The position numbers and the translations under genes are program-made. Positions 9,213-17,386 of a stretch of 64,000 bases of DNA are shown here, piece by piece (position 1 is the first letter of the stretch; every line of letters begins with the position of its first letter). The DNA comes from an archaeon (lineage in GTDB: Archaea > Asgardarchaeota > Thorarchaeia > Thorarchaeales > Thorarchaeaceae): assembly GCA_024276825.1 (NCBI GenBank), contig JAJRWI010000010.1, forward strand, positions 124,001 through 188,000, given 5' to 3'. The notes beneath the pieces are model-generated. The model saw only the letters and a list, made by a program, of their open reading frames with translations, was not told where the DNA came from and did not search any database.

Positions 9213-9539
9213 CTATTTTATTACCAAGAGAATTGCACCGATAATGACGAGAATGCCTCCCAGCGAGCTTCCGAAGACATAAAGCAAAATACCCACGATC
9301 AGAACGACAAGCCACTTCTCTTTGAATTCAAGGGCCTTTATCTTTACAAACCCTGCATTCACTAATGCTATCAGTGCGAAGAGAATTGCTAGGGTTCCCA
9401 GTATTAGGTTGTCTAGACCCAGTGGGAATCCGGGCAGAATGCTATGACCCATATCAAGGATTGTTAAAATTCCCTCCAGTAATCCAAGAAGTCCACCCAG
9501 TAATATTAGCAAACTCCCAATTTTTTTCAAATCAGCCAT
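9213..9539 (-). CDS. Small four-helix membrane protein
   Basis: A 108-residue protein made of four hydrophobic helices. The first has the glycine/leucine-rich pattern LLILLGGLLGLLEGIL, and a charged loop KIKALEFKEKW lies before the third. No family was recognised. The start ATG at 9539 is preceded on its strand by a purine-rich stretch. Small glycine-rich membrane proteins of this kind are common in Asgard and other archaeal genomes; no function can be assigned. Confidence 0.75.
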   Translation of the reverse strand: MADLKKIGSLLILLGGLLGLLEGILTILDMGHSILPGFPLGLDNLILGTLAILFALIALVNAGFVKIKALEFKEKWLVVLIVGILLYVFGSSLGGILVIIGAILLVIK

Positions 9540-9630
9540 ATTTTCACCATCTTAGTTCATATTTGTTTTGATTGCTTTTGCAAGAATTGTGTGATTATGC
9601 CATCATTTATCTCATCGCAAAGTTCAGATA

Positions 9631-10317
9631 TTATTTGATAAATTGAATAATATTATTGATTATTAGTTGTAATGCTTCTAAGGACTTGCCAACATTGCCA
9701 TCCACTTCTAGACTGTGATCGGCATCTTGGACTCTGACATCCACGCCCTTGGTTGTTTGAACAATCTCATTGAGAGTCTGTTCGTCATAATGAGGATCAT
9801 TGGTGCCAATGATGAACAGAGATGTGGGCTTCTGTCGCTGAATCTGCTTGTACAATATTTCCTGCTTCAGGAGGGGAGTCAGCCAGATGAATTTCTGTTC
9901 ATTAATTCTCGACTTGCTTTCGGTCAAGTGGCCGAGTGCGAGCGTACCAATTGATTTTCCAACAAGCACATCGATATGAATACCAGCGTCAACAGCAGCC
10001 GCATAAATGTTTTCGGCTTCTGAATAAATCACATTGCGACGTTTGTCCCAATTCATCTCAAGAAACTCTGCCCAATCAGAGTAATTGGTTTCAGCAGCAA
10101 GCACGTTATAGCCAAGCTGGATAAGAGCTTTGGTCGTGTAATAAAGCAAAGGCATTCTGCAGTTGTAAGCAAGACCAGGAAAAACAATTGCAGTTTGGGC
10201 GGTTACTCGCTTCTGGCGATAAAGAGTGTTTGATATAGGCCGGTCATTATAACCCCTAATGTCAATAGACGAGTATGTGAAACACATAGTAATCACAGAG
10301 TCTATCATAAGGCTCAT
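9631..10317 (-). CDS. Alpha/beta hydrolase, dienelactone-hydrolase-like
   Basis: The 228-residue protein shows a complete alpha/beta-hydrolase triad. The nucleophile elbow GKSIG has Ser122, an acid Asp174 lies in GTNDPHYD, and His201 is in DADHSLEV. The oxyanion-region strand AIVFPGLAYN at residues 43-52 is also typical. Length and motif order fit short dienelactone-hydrolase or KANL3/TEX30-type hydrolases. No signal peptide is present. The substrate is unknown. The gene ends in an AT-rich stretch and stands alone on its strand between unrelated genes. Confidence 0.82.
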   Translation of the reverse strand: MSLMIDSVITMCFTYSSIDIRGYNDRPISNTLYRQKRVTAQTAIVFPGLAYNCRMPLLYYTTKALIQLGYNVLAAETNYSDWAEFLEMNWDKRRNVIYSEAENIYAAAVDAGIHIDVLVGKSIGTLALGHLTESKSRINEQKFIWLTPLLKQEILYKQIQRQKPTSLFIIGTNDPHYDEQTLNEIVQTTKGVDVRVQDADHSLEVDGNVGKSLEALQLIINNIIQFIK

Positions 10318-10423
10318 GAATTAAAGATTGTCAGTCAAGCGAACATTTATTATGCAACAAAAGCGAGAATGTATCAAACAATAAGGAGGTAATAATGTAT
10401 GGCAAAAGATTTCAGGTGGGATC

Positions 10424-10657
10424 GTGTTTGTCAGACGCTCGTTCTTAGCTTTGCCTCCTTCTGCGAAGTTTGTCTACGTGCTTCTTAAAAACAGTCGCCG
10501 GATGTCCCGGCAAGATTTGATTGATTCTACATTTCTACCCCCAAGAACAGTCAACTATGGTCTCAGTCGATTGAAGGCCTTAGGACTGATAAGGGAGATG
10601 GAGCACAAAGATGACGCGCGGGAGAGGGTATACGAGCTTGTGTCTGTACCAATGTGA
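10424..10657 (+). CDS. Short winged-helix (MarR-like) DNA-binding protein, start uncertain
   Basis: The 77-residue reading frame contains a winged-helix motif: LPPSAKFVYVLLKN, a recognition region LPPRTVNYGLSRLKALGLI and a wing ending in VYEL. Such small archaeal MarR-like proteins usually act as transcription regulators. The only start in this frame is a GTG at 10424 with no ribosome-binding site. A strong AAGGAGGT at 10383-10390 instead serves ATG codons at 10395 and 10399 that lie in other frames. The ATG at 10399 reads MAKDFRWDRV and would need a frameshift near 10430 to join the winged helix. The true N-terminus is therefore probably out of frame with the domain. Confidence 0.7.
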   Translation: MFVRRSFLALPPSAKFVYVLLKNSRRMSRQDLIDSTFLPPRTVNYGLSRLKALGLIREMEHKDDARERVYELVSVPM

Positions 10658-10680
10658 TCCGGCAAAGGAAGCACATGTCT

Positions 10681-10702
10681 GGAAGCCCCAGAGATGGCTT
10701 CC
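10681..10702 (+). terminator. Hairpin downstream of winged-helix gene
   Basis: GGAAGCC at 10681-10687 and GGCTTCC at 10696-10702 form a perfect seven-base-pair stem with an eight-base loop, 24 bases after the stop of the winged-helix gene. No clear T tract follows, so termination is only a possibility. Confidence 0.4.
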
Positions 10703-10787
10703 ACCATATTGATTAGGATGACCTCTCCAAAACGCTCATAACCCACAGCCATCCCAAGGGATGCGTCATAAGAGAGAGGACATTACC

Positions 10788-12146
10788 ATGAACTTCTACA
10801 CTAATGCGGGTGTTGAACCAATAGGAGAGCTGAAAAGAACGCACTTCACTTCTGAGATTACACCTGAGATTGTAGGCAAAAAGGTCACTCTATTCGGATG
10901 GGTTCACATACTCAGGGACAAGGGAAAGATCAAGTTCTTGATACTGCGTGATGAACATGGAACAGTTCAGGTGACAATACCGCAGAAAAAAGTCACAGAG
11001 GTAGTGTTTAGTACTTCAGCCAAATTGAAACCCGAATATGCAATTGCTGTGACTGGTAAGGTTGTAGAGGCCAAGCAAGTCGCCAGTGGCGTCGAGATCA
11101 TCCCCACGATGATCAGAATAATCAATACTGCTGAGAGACTTCCAATTGATGTTGTTGAGGGCAAAGTGGACATTGATCTTGACACACGACTCAATCATAG
11201 GATATTGGACCTTCGCAAGCCAACAATCAATGCAATATTCAGGATTCAACACTCACTGGTCAGATTTGCAAGAGAGTTTCTTGAGAACAGAGATTTCGTG
11301 GAGATTCACACCCCCAAGATTGTGGCGGAGGCCACTGAGGGCGGTGCTAATCTGTTTGAGATAAAATACTTTGAGCGTCGTGCATTTCTGGCCCAGAGCC
11401 CGCAGTTCTACAAACAGCTGATGCTTCTTGCTGGATTTGGAAGAGTCTTTGAAATAGGACCAGTGTTTCGGGCTGAGAAACACAACACCAGACGACACAT
11501 CAATGAGTATACATCATTTGACTTTGAGATGGCATGGATTAACAGTGTAGAAGATGTAATGGACATGGAAGAACGAATGTTACATCACGCATTCAAAAAG
11601 ACCCGCGAGGCCGCTGCCACCGAGTTGGAGTTATTGGGAGTTGATCTGAAGGTGCCGAAGGTGCCTTTTAAGAGGATAAAGTATGCAGAGGTCATAGACC
11701 TTCTTAACGATGCAGGAAAAGAGATCACTATTCATGATGACCTCGACCCCGAGTCAGAGCGACTGCTCGCCGAGATATTCAATGAGAAGTTCAAGTCAGA
11801 CCTCGTCTTTATAACACACTACCCGCTTGAATTGCGTCCAGCATACACGATGCCAAGCCTGACGGAACAGGGAATGACAGAGAGTTTTGATCTGACTTAC
11901 AAGGGCATGGAGATCACAACAGGTGGTCAGAGAATTCATCTCTATGACTTACTTGTCGATCGCTTTAAAGCAAAGGGGTTCAATCCCGATGACTTTGGGT
12001 TTTATCTTAATCCGTTCAAATATGGAGCTCCCCCACATGGGGGTCTCGGGCTGGGTGTCGAGCGATTGACTATGCAACTTCTTGGAATAGAGAATATTCG
12101 AGAGGCCACACTTTTGCCAAGAGACCGCGACAGACTCACACCATAA
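10788..12146 (+). CDS. aspS: Aspartyl-tRNA synthetase, archaeal type
   Basis: A class II synthetase of 452 residues. An N-terminal OB-fold anticodon-binding domain ([11 protein letters not shown]) leads into the catalytic core, with motif 2 [11 protein letters not shown] and motif 3 [15 protein letters not shown]. The ending PRDRDRLTP is characteristic of archaeal AspRS. The residue after GWV is His40, where discriminating archaeal enzymes have Trp (GWVW in Thermococcus). This suggests charging of both tRNA-Asp and tRNA-Asn, which would need GatCAB elsewhere in the genome. I chose the ATG at 10788 because GAGAGAGG lies about ten bases upstream and the family starts near here; the ATG at 10761 is the alternative. 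Confidence 0.96.
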   Translation: MNFYTNAGVEPIGELKRTHFTSEITPEIVGKKVTLFGWVHILRDKGKIKFLILRDEHGTVQVTIPQKKVTEVVFSTSAKLKPEYAIAVTGKVVEAKQVASGVEIIPTMIRIINTAERLPIDVVEGKVDIDLDTRLNHRILDLRKPTINAIFRIQHSLVRFAREFLENRDFVEIHTPKIVAEATEGGANLFEIKYFERRAFLAQSPQFYKQLMLLAGFGRVFEIGPVFRAEKHNTRRHINEYTSFDFEMAWINSVEDVMDMEERMLHHAFKKTREAAATELELLGVDLKVPKVPFKRIKYAEVIDLLNDAGKEITIHDDLDPESERLLAEIFNEKFKSDLVFITHYPLELRPAYTMPSLTEQGMTESFDLTYKGMEITTGGQRIHLYDLLVDRFKAKGFNPDDFGFYLNPFKYGAPPHGGLGLGVERLTMQLLGIENIREATLLPRDRDRLTP

Positions 12147-12240
12147 TACTCTGTACAAGTAATACTTGGTCTTAAAGACCTAGATGGGAGTCTTAACATA
12201 TCTTCTCAGTGAGAGGAAGGAACACCAAAGGGAAGAACCG

Positions 12241-12987
12241 ATGTACCTGCGAGTCCAATCAGAACTCTACGCATCAATAGCCACACTTGACAGACTGAAG
12301 AAGATGTATAATGTGGGGGTAGTTGACCCAAGGTCTTTTCAGCGAGAGTCTGAGGCCCTGATGATGGACGTGCAGGAACGTATTTCTGAGATGCGCAGGA
12401 TGGGAGTGGATTTCGGATCATTTCTCATGAATGAACGGATCATGGATGCCTTTCCTGATGCTGTGGAGATGCTTGGTATTCGTGGACCCAGTCAGACGCC
12501 TATTCAGAGAGGAATGACCAGAGAAGAGTATTTTGACTATCTGGGGCTCGCAGTCCTTGATGTCGCCACTGCAAATGCCTCCAAGGGACTGATGAGCCTT
12601 GCTGACATGATTGTTGAGGTCTCAAAGCTGTTGCCCCACCTTAAACCAATAAATTACAACGATGTGATAGAGGCAGTTAATATAGTTTCACACCATGGAC
12701 TGATTCCTGGAATAAGAACACTGCAGTGTGGTGTAAAGGTTGTTGAACTGAGACCTCTAGAACTTCGTGGCGATCAGGCAGAGGTTGTCAACCTAGCTGC
12801 GACAAAGGGCTATACAACAGTTGAGGAAGTGATGATAGCACTCAACTGGTCGAAGGATCATGCCACTCAGGTATTGAACAGCCTTGTTGATGCAGGGATG
12901 GCTGTTGCAGATAAGAAGTACTCTACAGGCTTCAAGTATTGGTTCCCTGGCCTTCGAGCAAGAGATAATTCAGACAGAGAAGACTGA
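12241..12987 (+). CDS. ESCRT protein with Vps28-like N-terminus and EAP30 (Vps22/Vps36-like) winged helices
   Basis: A 248-residue protein with two parts. Residues about 5-75 match the Vps28 N-terminal helical pattern of ESCRT-I: a SELYASIATLDRLKKMY helix, a short turn VVDPRSFQRE, then a second helix. Residues about 100-245 match the EAP30 fold of ESCRT-II subunits Vps22/SNF8 and Vps36: KGLMSLADMI, LKPINYNDVIEA, a GVKVVELRPL strand, a second winged helix with TTVEEVMIALNWS, and the closing KYWFPGL like FYPNLF in Vps36. The ATG at 12241 has GGGA upstream; the ATG at 12184 would add 19 residues. It converges on the Vps25-like gene one base away. In eukaryotes these subunits link membrane and cargo to ESCRT-III. 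Confidence 0.85.
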   Translation: MYLRVQSELYASIATLDRLKKMYNVGVVDPRSFQRESEALMMDVQERISEMRRMGVDFGSFLMNERIMDAFPDAVEMLGIRGPSQTPIQRGMTREEYFDYLGLAVLDVATANASKGLMSLADMIVEVSKLLPHLKPINYNDVIEAVNIVSHHGLIPGIRTLQCGVKVVELRPLELRGDQAEVVNLAATKGYTTVEEVMIALNWSKDHATQVLNSLVDAGMAVADKKYSTGFKYWFPGLRARDNSDRED

Positions 12988-12988
12988 T

Positions 12989-13666
12989 TCAGACCTTAAG
13001 TCGGATTGCACCCTTCTTCTTATCAACCCATACAGCAAGCTTGTTCTCGACAAGTATGCCAAGGATTTCAAGGAGGTCCTTCTCTGGAAGTGTCGAGAAC
13101 GCAAGCTTGTTGTTCTGTATCACTAGTGACTTCACATCGATGCGAGTGCTACCAGTTTTAAGTGCCCAGCGATATACAATCTGTGCCCATTCCTCAAGGG
13201 GTCTCCAGTGAATCCTCAGTTGCTTTCTATGAGTGCCAATCCATTCTGCCAGCCCTTTGTCGACAAGAATATCTGCTATAATGTTGAACGCCCTAGCCTT
13301 GTCCAAGATCTCTCTGAAGGGTCTGGTTGTGATGAACAGAGACACTGATACAACATGCATATTCATATATTCGGCCCATTCAAGAAGGAAGTCTGCCCAT
13401 TCTTCTGCCCACAATGGTACTGCTTCTTTAGACTCTGGAACATAATACATCCAATGTGCCTGTGAGCTGTCACCCCAAGAGGGTAGAAACGGTCCTAATG
13501 ATGGCTCCTCTTCCATCTTAGATTGTGACTCGTGAACATCATGAACTGCTGCTTGTGCAACCTGAGTTTCATTGATTTCTTCAGTCCTAGCAGTGGGGAG
13601 CGTTCTTGGTCGTTCTGGTTTTGGTTTCGCCTTTGCGCGTCGGCTAATTTTCTCATGAACACTCAT
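12989..13666 (-). CDS. Vps25-like ESCRT-II subunit
   Basis: The 225-residue protein has a disordered, basic/proline-rich N-terminus (about 1-65). Two winged helices matching Vps25 follow. The strongest evidence is the HWRPLEEWAQIVYRW segment at residues 153-167, which matches MWRRPEEWGKLIYQW of human VPS25, preceded by the ADILVDKGLAEWI helix. The second winged helix ends in a VWVDKKKGAIRLKV hairpin. In eukaryotes Vps25 occupies two arms of ESCRT-II and recruits the first ESCRT-III subunit. The gene starts three bases after the Vps4 stop, so the two are almost certainly one transcript. Confidence 0.9.
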   Translation of the reverse strand: MSVHEKISRRAKAKPKPERPRTLPTARTEEINETQVAQAAVHDVHESQSKMEEEPSLGPFLPSWGDSSQAHWMYYVPESKEAVPLWAEEWADFLLEWAEYMNMHVVSVSLFITTRPFREILDKARAFNIIADILVDKGLAEWIGTHRKQLRIHWRPLEEWAQIVYRWALKTGSTRIDVKSLVIQNNKLAFSTLPEKDLLEILGILVENKLAVWVDKKKGAIRLKV

Positions 13667-13669
13667 TGG

Positions 13670-14854
13670 TCATGGGCCCTCCATCCATTGGTGATATCTT
13701 CGGACATCATCAGGAGATGCCATAGGGACTATCTTCTTGATTGCCCGTAGGAAGTCGTTCATACTCACAGGACGGACCTTCATCTCACCTTCAGTGCTGC
13801 TCTGACCCATTACTTCTCTTATTGGCCCCATTGCAGCTTCTCGGCAGACTATGCTCAGATCTCTTCCACTATACCATTCAGTTAGTCTGGCCAGTTCGGC
13901 ATAATCAACATCATCAGCGATTTCAACATCAGTCATATGTATACGCAGAATCTCAGCCCTCGCATTCTCATTTGGTAGGGGAACATAGATCTTTCTCTCA
14001 AATCTAGATAGTAATGCAAAATCAATCTCCCATGGAAGGTTTGTTGCTGCCACAAGGGTCACTCGTTCATTAGGAGAACTGTTTAGACCTTGTAGCTCAG
14101 TCAGCAGTTGAGTCTTCATGCGGCGCTCTCCGCCAACATCATCATTGGACCGTGTATTGCCGATGGAGTCAATCTCATCAATGAATATTATGGATGGCTG
14201 GTGTTTGCGGGCGAGCTCGAATAGTTTCATAACGAGACGTTCCGACTCACCAAGCCATTTACTGACTATATTGCCCGCTGAAACATTGAAGAATGTCGCA
14301 TTGATCTCTGATGCCACAGCTTTGACTAACAAGGTCTTTCCGGTACCGGCAGGACCATACAAGAGAATTCCACGCCATGGCTGACGGGCCTTCCCCTTGA
14401 ATAACTCGGGGTGTTTAATTGGAAAGACTATTGCCTCATAGATCGCCTGCTTGGCATCATCGAGCCCTGCGACCTCAGACATCTTGACTCCAGGACGTTC
14501 TCTTATGATTGTGTCTGCGACCATCTCGCTGAGAATTCTATCATCAGAGTCAACAGGAGATGAGTCTTGTTGTGTTGAGTCGGATTGTGACGGCAGAGCA
14601 CTGACCGAAGACTCATTATCCGTGGCAGGTCTTCTGGTTATAGCAATCACCCGCTCAACACATTCCTGTGCCCTATCATAGTATAATTGCCTGACTTTGG
14701 GTAGTGTTGAAACCCGGTAGAGTTTTAGCAGGACCTTGCTAGCGCTGATGTAGAGTCTGCAGGCCTCCTTTCTCAGACCCCTTCTATCAAGATCAATTGC
14801 TTTCTGCAGCAGGTCACGTAGACCTTCTTCTGCGTAATTATTAGGTCCTGCCAT
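13670..14854 (-). CDS. Vps4-like AAA ATPase
   Basis: A 394-residue ESCRT disassembly ATPase. Residues about 5-75 form an MIT-type three-helix bundle. A serine/acidic linker runs from 76 to 108, and the AAA module follows with SEVAGLDDAKQAI, Walker A GPAGTGKT (168-174), pore loop SKWLGESE, Walker B IIFIDEIDS (about 222-230, catalytic Glu227) and LLSRFERKIYVPLP with the arginine region. The C-terminus lacks a long beta domain but ends in a helix. Vps4 uses its MIT domain to grip ESCRT-III tails and ATP to remodel filaments in membrane scission or division. It lies directly upstream of Vps25 and is divergent from ESCRT-III. Confidence 0.95.
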   Translation of the reverse strand: MAGPNNYAEEGLRDLLQKAIDLDRRGLRKEACRLYISASKVLLKLYRVSTLPKVRQLYYDRAQECVERVIAITRRPATDNESSVSALPSQSDSTQQDSSPVDSDDRILSEMVADTIIRERPGVKMSEVAGLDDAKQAIYEAIVFPIKHPELFKGKARQPWRGILLYGPAGTGKTLLVKAVASEINATFFNVSAGNIVSKWLGESERLVMKLFELARKHQPSIIFIDEIDSIGNTRSNDDVGGERRMKTQLLTELQGLNSSPNERVTLVAATNLPWEIDFALLSRFERKIYVPLPNENARAEILRIHMTDVEIADDVDYAELARLTEWYSGRDLSIVCREAAMGPIREVMGQSSTEGEMKVRPVSMNDFLRAIKKIVPMASPDDVRRYHQWMEGP

Positions 14855-15013
14855 TTGAGCTCATACTCATCTCTATCATGCCTAATATTAACCTCTGTAA
14901 CACGAAACCACTAGAATGGCGGCCGCTCCTCATAATGCTTCATGTAATAACCTCATCTATCTTTATGGATCTATCAATGTGATACTCAGGTTTAAACAAT
15001 AGACAGAGAGATT
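14855..15013. promoter_or_regulatory. Divergent promoter region of vps4-vps25 and ESCRT-III genes
   Basis: This 159-base spacer separates the two divergent ESCRT transcripts. AT-rich stretches such as TTTAAACAATAG at about 14991-15002 lie too close to the ESCRT-III start for a leaderless promoter, while ATAATATTAG-like sequence on the minus strand at about 14880-14890 could serve vps4. The shared spacer allows joint control, but no operator repeat is obvious. Confidence 0.4.
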
Positions 15014-15643
15014 ATGCTTGGAACGGTGAGACTCTTGGGCACAATACGCAAGGCCTTTATCTGGGGAAGAAGCAAGCCGAATATCAGTGAGATAAAGAGT
15101 AGATTAAGAATTCTAGTCAGACAGCTTCAAAGGCAAAAGATGAAGCTTGATAATGAGATCTCTGCGATCAAGGCATGTGCTGTGCGTGCCCGCAAGAACG
15201 GTGATATGGAGGCCTTCAGATCATATGCAGAAGAGCTTGTAAGGTTCAGACATCTGGCACTTTCAGTTGACAAATCTAGGCTATATCTGTTAAAGATTCT
15301 CAATCATATCCAGCAGGCTCAGACAACCGCAAAGACCTCATTAGTAATGGGAGAAGTTGGCAAAATACTTGGGATCCTTGGCGATGTGACTGATGTGTCA
15401 AGAGTTGTGGCAAATGTCGATGAGATTGCACGTAGGCTTGAGGAATTTGAGATAGAGAGGGGTATTGCAAGCACATCAATAGACTCGGCTACGAGCAGTA
15501 TTAGGCCAGATGAAGTAGCACGGACGATGGGTGAGATAGAGGCAATTGCAGGCATGTCGTCCGATAAGAGAATGTCAGCTGGTTCAGAAGCCGATTCACT
15601 TGAGGCCACAATAAGAGCTCTTGAACAAGAGCTCGATGTCTAG
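15014..15643 (+). CDS. ESCRT-III (SNF7/CHMP family) subunit
   Basis: A 209-residue, mostly helical protein. The basic N-terminal helices (IKSRLRILVRQLQRQKMKLDNEI) and the second helix with ARKNGDMEAFRSYAEELVRFR follow the ESCRT-III core. The GDMEAF-type turn resembles CHMP2 (GQMDAVRIMAKDLVRTR), which favours the Vps2/24/46 class (ESCRT-IIIA). After an acidic middle, the extreme C-terminus SLEATIRALEQELDV resembles a MIM motif for binding the Vps4 MIT domain. In archaea such proteins polymerise on membranes. Asgard genomes usually carry two ESCRT-III paralogues; only one is in this window. Confidence 0.92.
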   Translation: MLGTVRLLGTIRKAFIWGRSKPNISEIKSRLRILVRQLQRQKMKLDNEISAIKACAVRARKNGDMEAFRSYAEELVRFRHLALSVDKSRLYLLKILNHIQQAQTTAKTSLVMGEVGKILGILGDVTDVSRVVANVDEIARRLEEFEIERGIASTSIDSATSSIRPDEVARTMGEIEAIAGMSSDKRMSAGSEADSLEATIRALEQELDV

Positions 15644-15663
15644 AGATGAGTTATTGGTGATCT

Positions 15664-17232
15664 TTACCAATTGGAGTATTGGCCATGGGCAGATGCCCCA
15701 TTAATCTGATGACGAAGTTCGTAGAGTTCTCTCATGAGAATCCTGTGCCTTCTGGTGAAGTCTTCAGGAACAAGACGCCCCTCTCTGAACATGCGAACTG
15801 TGTCATCCAGTGCTATCTCAATCTCTGAGAGTTTACGTTGAATCTCTTCAATTCTATTGCTATCGTGATTGAGGTTTCCCATCATGAATCGATCAGAGCC
15901 AGTGGCAAATGTTCTGTCCAACTCCTGTTTGTAGGAGTATGGCGAGTAATCCTGTTGGTTATGCTCCATGAATGGACTTGTGGAATAATGTGGACCATCA
16001 AACATTACAGGATTTGGCGGTGGATATGAATGAGGGGATATTGTCTGAAACCGACCAGATAGTAGAGCATGAACAAGACTATCAATCTTGATTCGAACAT
16101 CCTCAATGTTAACGCTCTTCTGTTCGAGCTTACGCACCCGCTGAAGGTCCGTTTGAACATATCTACTAAAATTGCGTGCGATCTCGACAAAATCAGGCAT
16201 GACTTTCATTGTCTGCTCACTGCAGAGAATCTTGATCATGCCTTGTTTGAACCTCATCACTATGCGTTTTCTGAATCGTCCGTCTTCCTCAAATGATTTG
16301 AAGTATTGAAGTGGAAACTCGAACACAATATCGGTCTTCTTACGTACTCGGCCTGTTTCAGCTATGAATACCAGTCTTCGATTTGTGACGTATAGAGTGC
16401 CAAGTGCTTTATCATTCTTTAGAAAATCACTTCCAACAATGCGTATGTCTGAGAATGCACATACCGGGAGTTCGTTGACTGAGAGCTCGGCATACTCGTA
16501 AAATCCACAGAACTGATTGCGATAATAGTTCAGGCCATCAAGCTGGCGATCGATTTCTGCAATGACCTTTTGAATTGGTTCGATTGTGTCATTAATTGCT
16601 TTCTTGTACTGCTTGCATATCTCACTGACTCTATGAGCCACACCCTCGATGAATGGAAATTGAGAGGGCACCCATTGATTATGATTCATTAACCCCTTAG
16701 TTTCAGCAGCAAGGCGTTTTGCAATGATCTCGACCTGATTACTTATCCTGTTCTTGGCAGCAACAATATTCTCATGGCACTCCTCAATCTTGTCCTCCAG
16801 CCATTTATAGTGCAGAAAGCTTGACATCCTAAGAGAAACCAAGAGCTGCTTTGCAGAGTGAATCCGATTACTTGTTTCACGCAATTTGGTATGACCATAG
16901 TGAATCTCCATGATTGCATGACGCATCTCTTGTGCAAGGTCACGTCGTTTCTCTTCAATCAGTACTATACGGACTGAATGGCAGTTGGGGCAGATGTTGT
17001 CAATACGTTTGCCAGTACTAAGGCGATCTGACCCACACTCGGGGCATGATTCGAAGGTTTCGCCTGGCTCTGGGACTCCTAGGGAATGGTGGCAATTAGT
17101 GCACAAATAATACTCACTGTTTCGCGACTCCAGACAATCCACGCAGAGTATAGTTCCGCAGTCTTCACACATATGTGTGGCCCGGTTCTTATCACATATG
17201 CTGCATCGGGATGAGTTTGGATCAGCTGTCAT
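15664..17232 (-). CDS. B-box zinc-finger / coiled-coil / GRAM-or-GLUE-like protein beside ESCRT
   Basis: A 522-residue multidomain protein. Residues 10-50 form a B-box-like cross-brace (CSIC, CEDC, CVDC, CTNC pairs). A zinc ribbon follows with CPEC at 63-66 and CPNC at 81-84, then a long helical, coiled-coil-rich region at 95-245. Residues about 250-360 look like a GRAM/PH-type beta domain: DKALGTLYVTNRRLVFIAETG matches the GxLYxTxxRLxF signature shared by GRAM and Vps36 GLUE domains. Residues 375-450 are disordered and rich in Pro/Tyr/Ser. A C-terminal helical pair (MFREGRLVPEDFTRRHRIL) resembles SHOCT or Vps28-like hairpins. The gene converges on ESCRT-III. A membrane- or ubiquitin-binding ESCRT adaptor is inference. 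Confidence 0.7.
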   Translation of the reverse strand: MTADPNSSRCSICDKNRATHMCEDCGTILCVDCLESRNSEYYLCTNCHHSLGVPEPGETFESCPECGSDRLSTGKRIDNICPNCHSVRIVLIEEKRRDLAQEMRHAIMEIHYGHTKLRETSNRIHSAKQLLVSLRMSSFLHYKWLEDKIEECHENIVAAKNRISNQVEIIAKRLAAETKGLMNHNQWVPSQFPFIEGVAHRVSEICKQYKKAINDTIEPIQKVIAEIDRQLDGLNYYRNQFCGFYEYAELSVNELPVCAFSDIRIVGSDFLKNDKALGTLYVTNRRLVFIAETGRVRKKTDIVFEFPLQYFKSFEEDGRFRKRIVMRFKQGMIKILCSEQTMKVMPDFVEIARNFSRYVQTDLQRVRKLEQKSVNIEDVRIKIDSLVHALLSGRFQTISPHSYPPPNPVMFDGPHYSTSPFMEHNQQDYSPYSYKQELDRTFATGSDRFMMGNLNHDSNRIEEIQRKLSEIEIALDDTVRMFREGRLVPEDFTRRHRILMRELYELRHQINGASAHGQYSNW

Positions 17233-17386
17233 TTAGAAGCCTCTCTGCAAGCCTGTGAGTCTATCTGGCATTTTACAGGTTTAATCCCGTGTATTACATG
17301 CGACTGACTTCTACTGACCAATAATAATGTGTGAATCAAATCAGTTATATTTGCAATCAAGAGGGGGAGCATGAGAGGCGAACTCG

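Noticed and set aside
12168..12180. Hairpin GGTCT-TAA-AGACC after aspS as a terminator
   Set aside because: The stem is five base pairs with no T tract, and the same bases hold a TTAAAG promoter-like element for the ESCRT gene.
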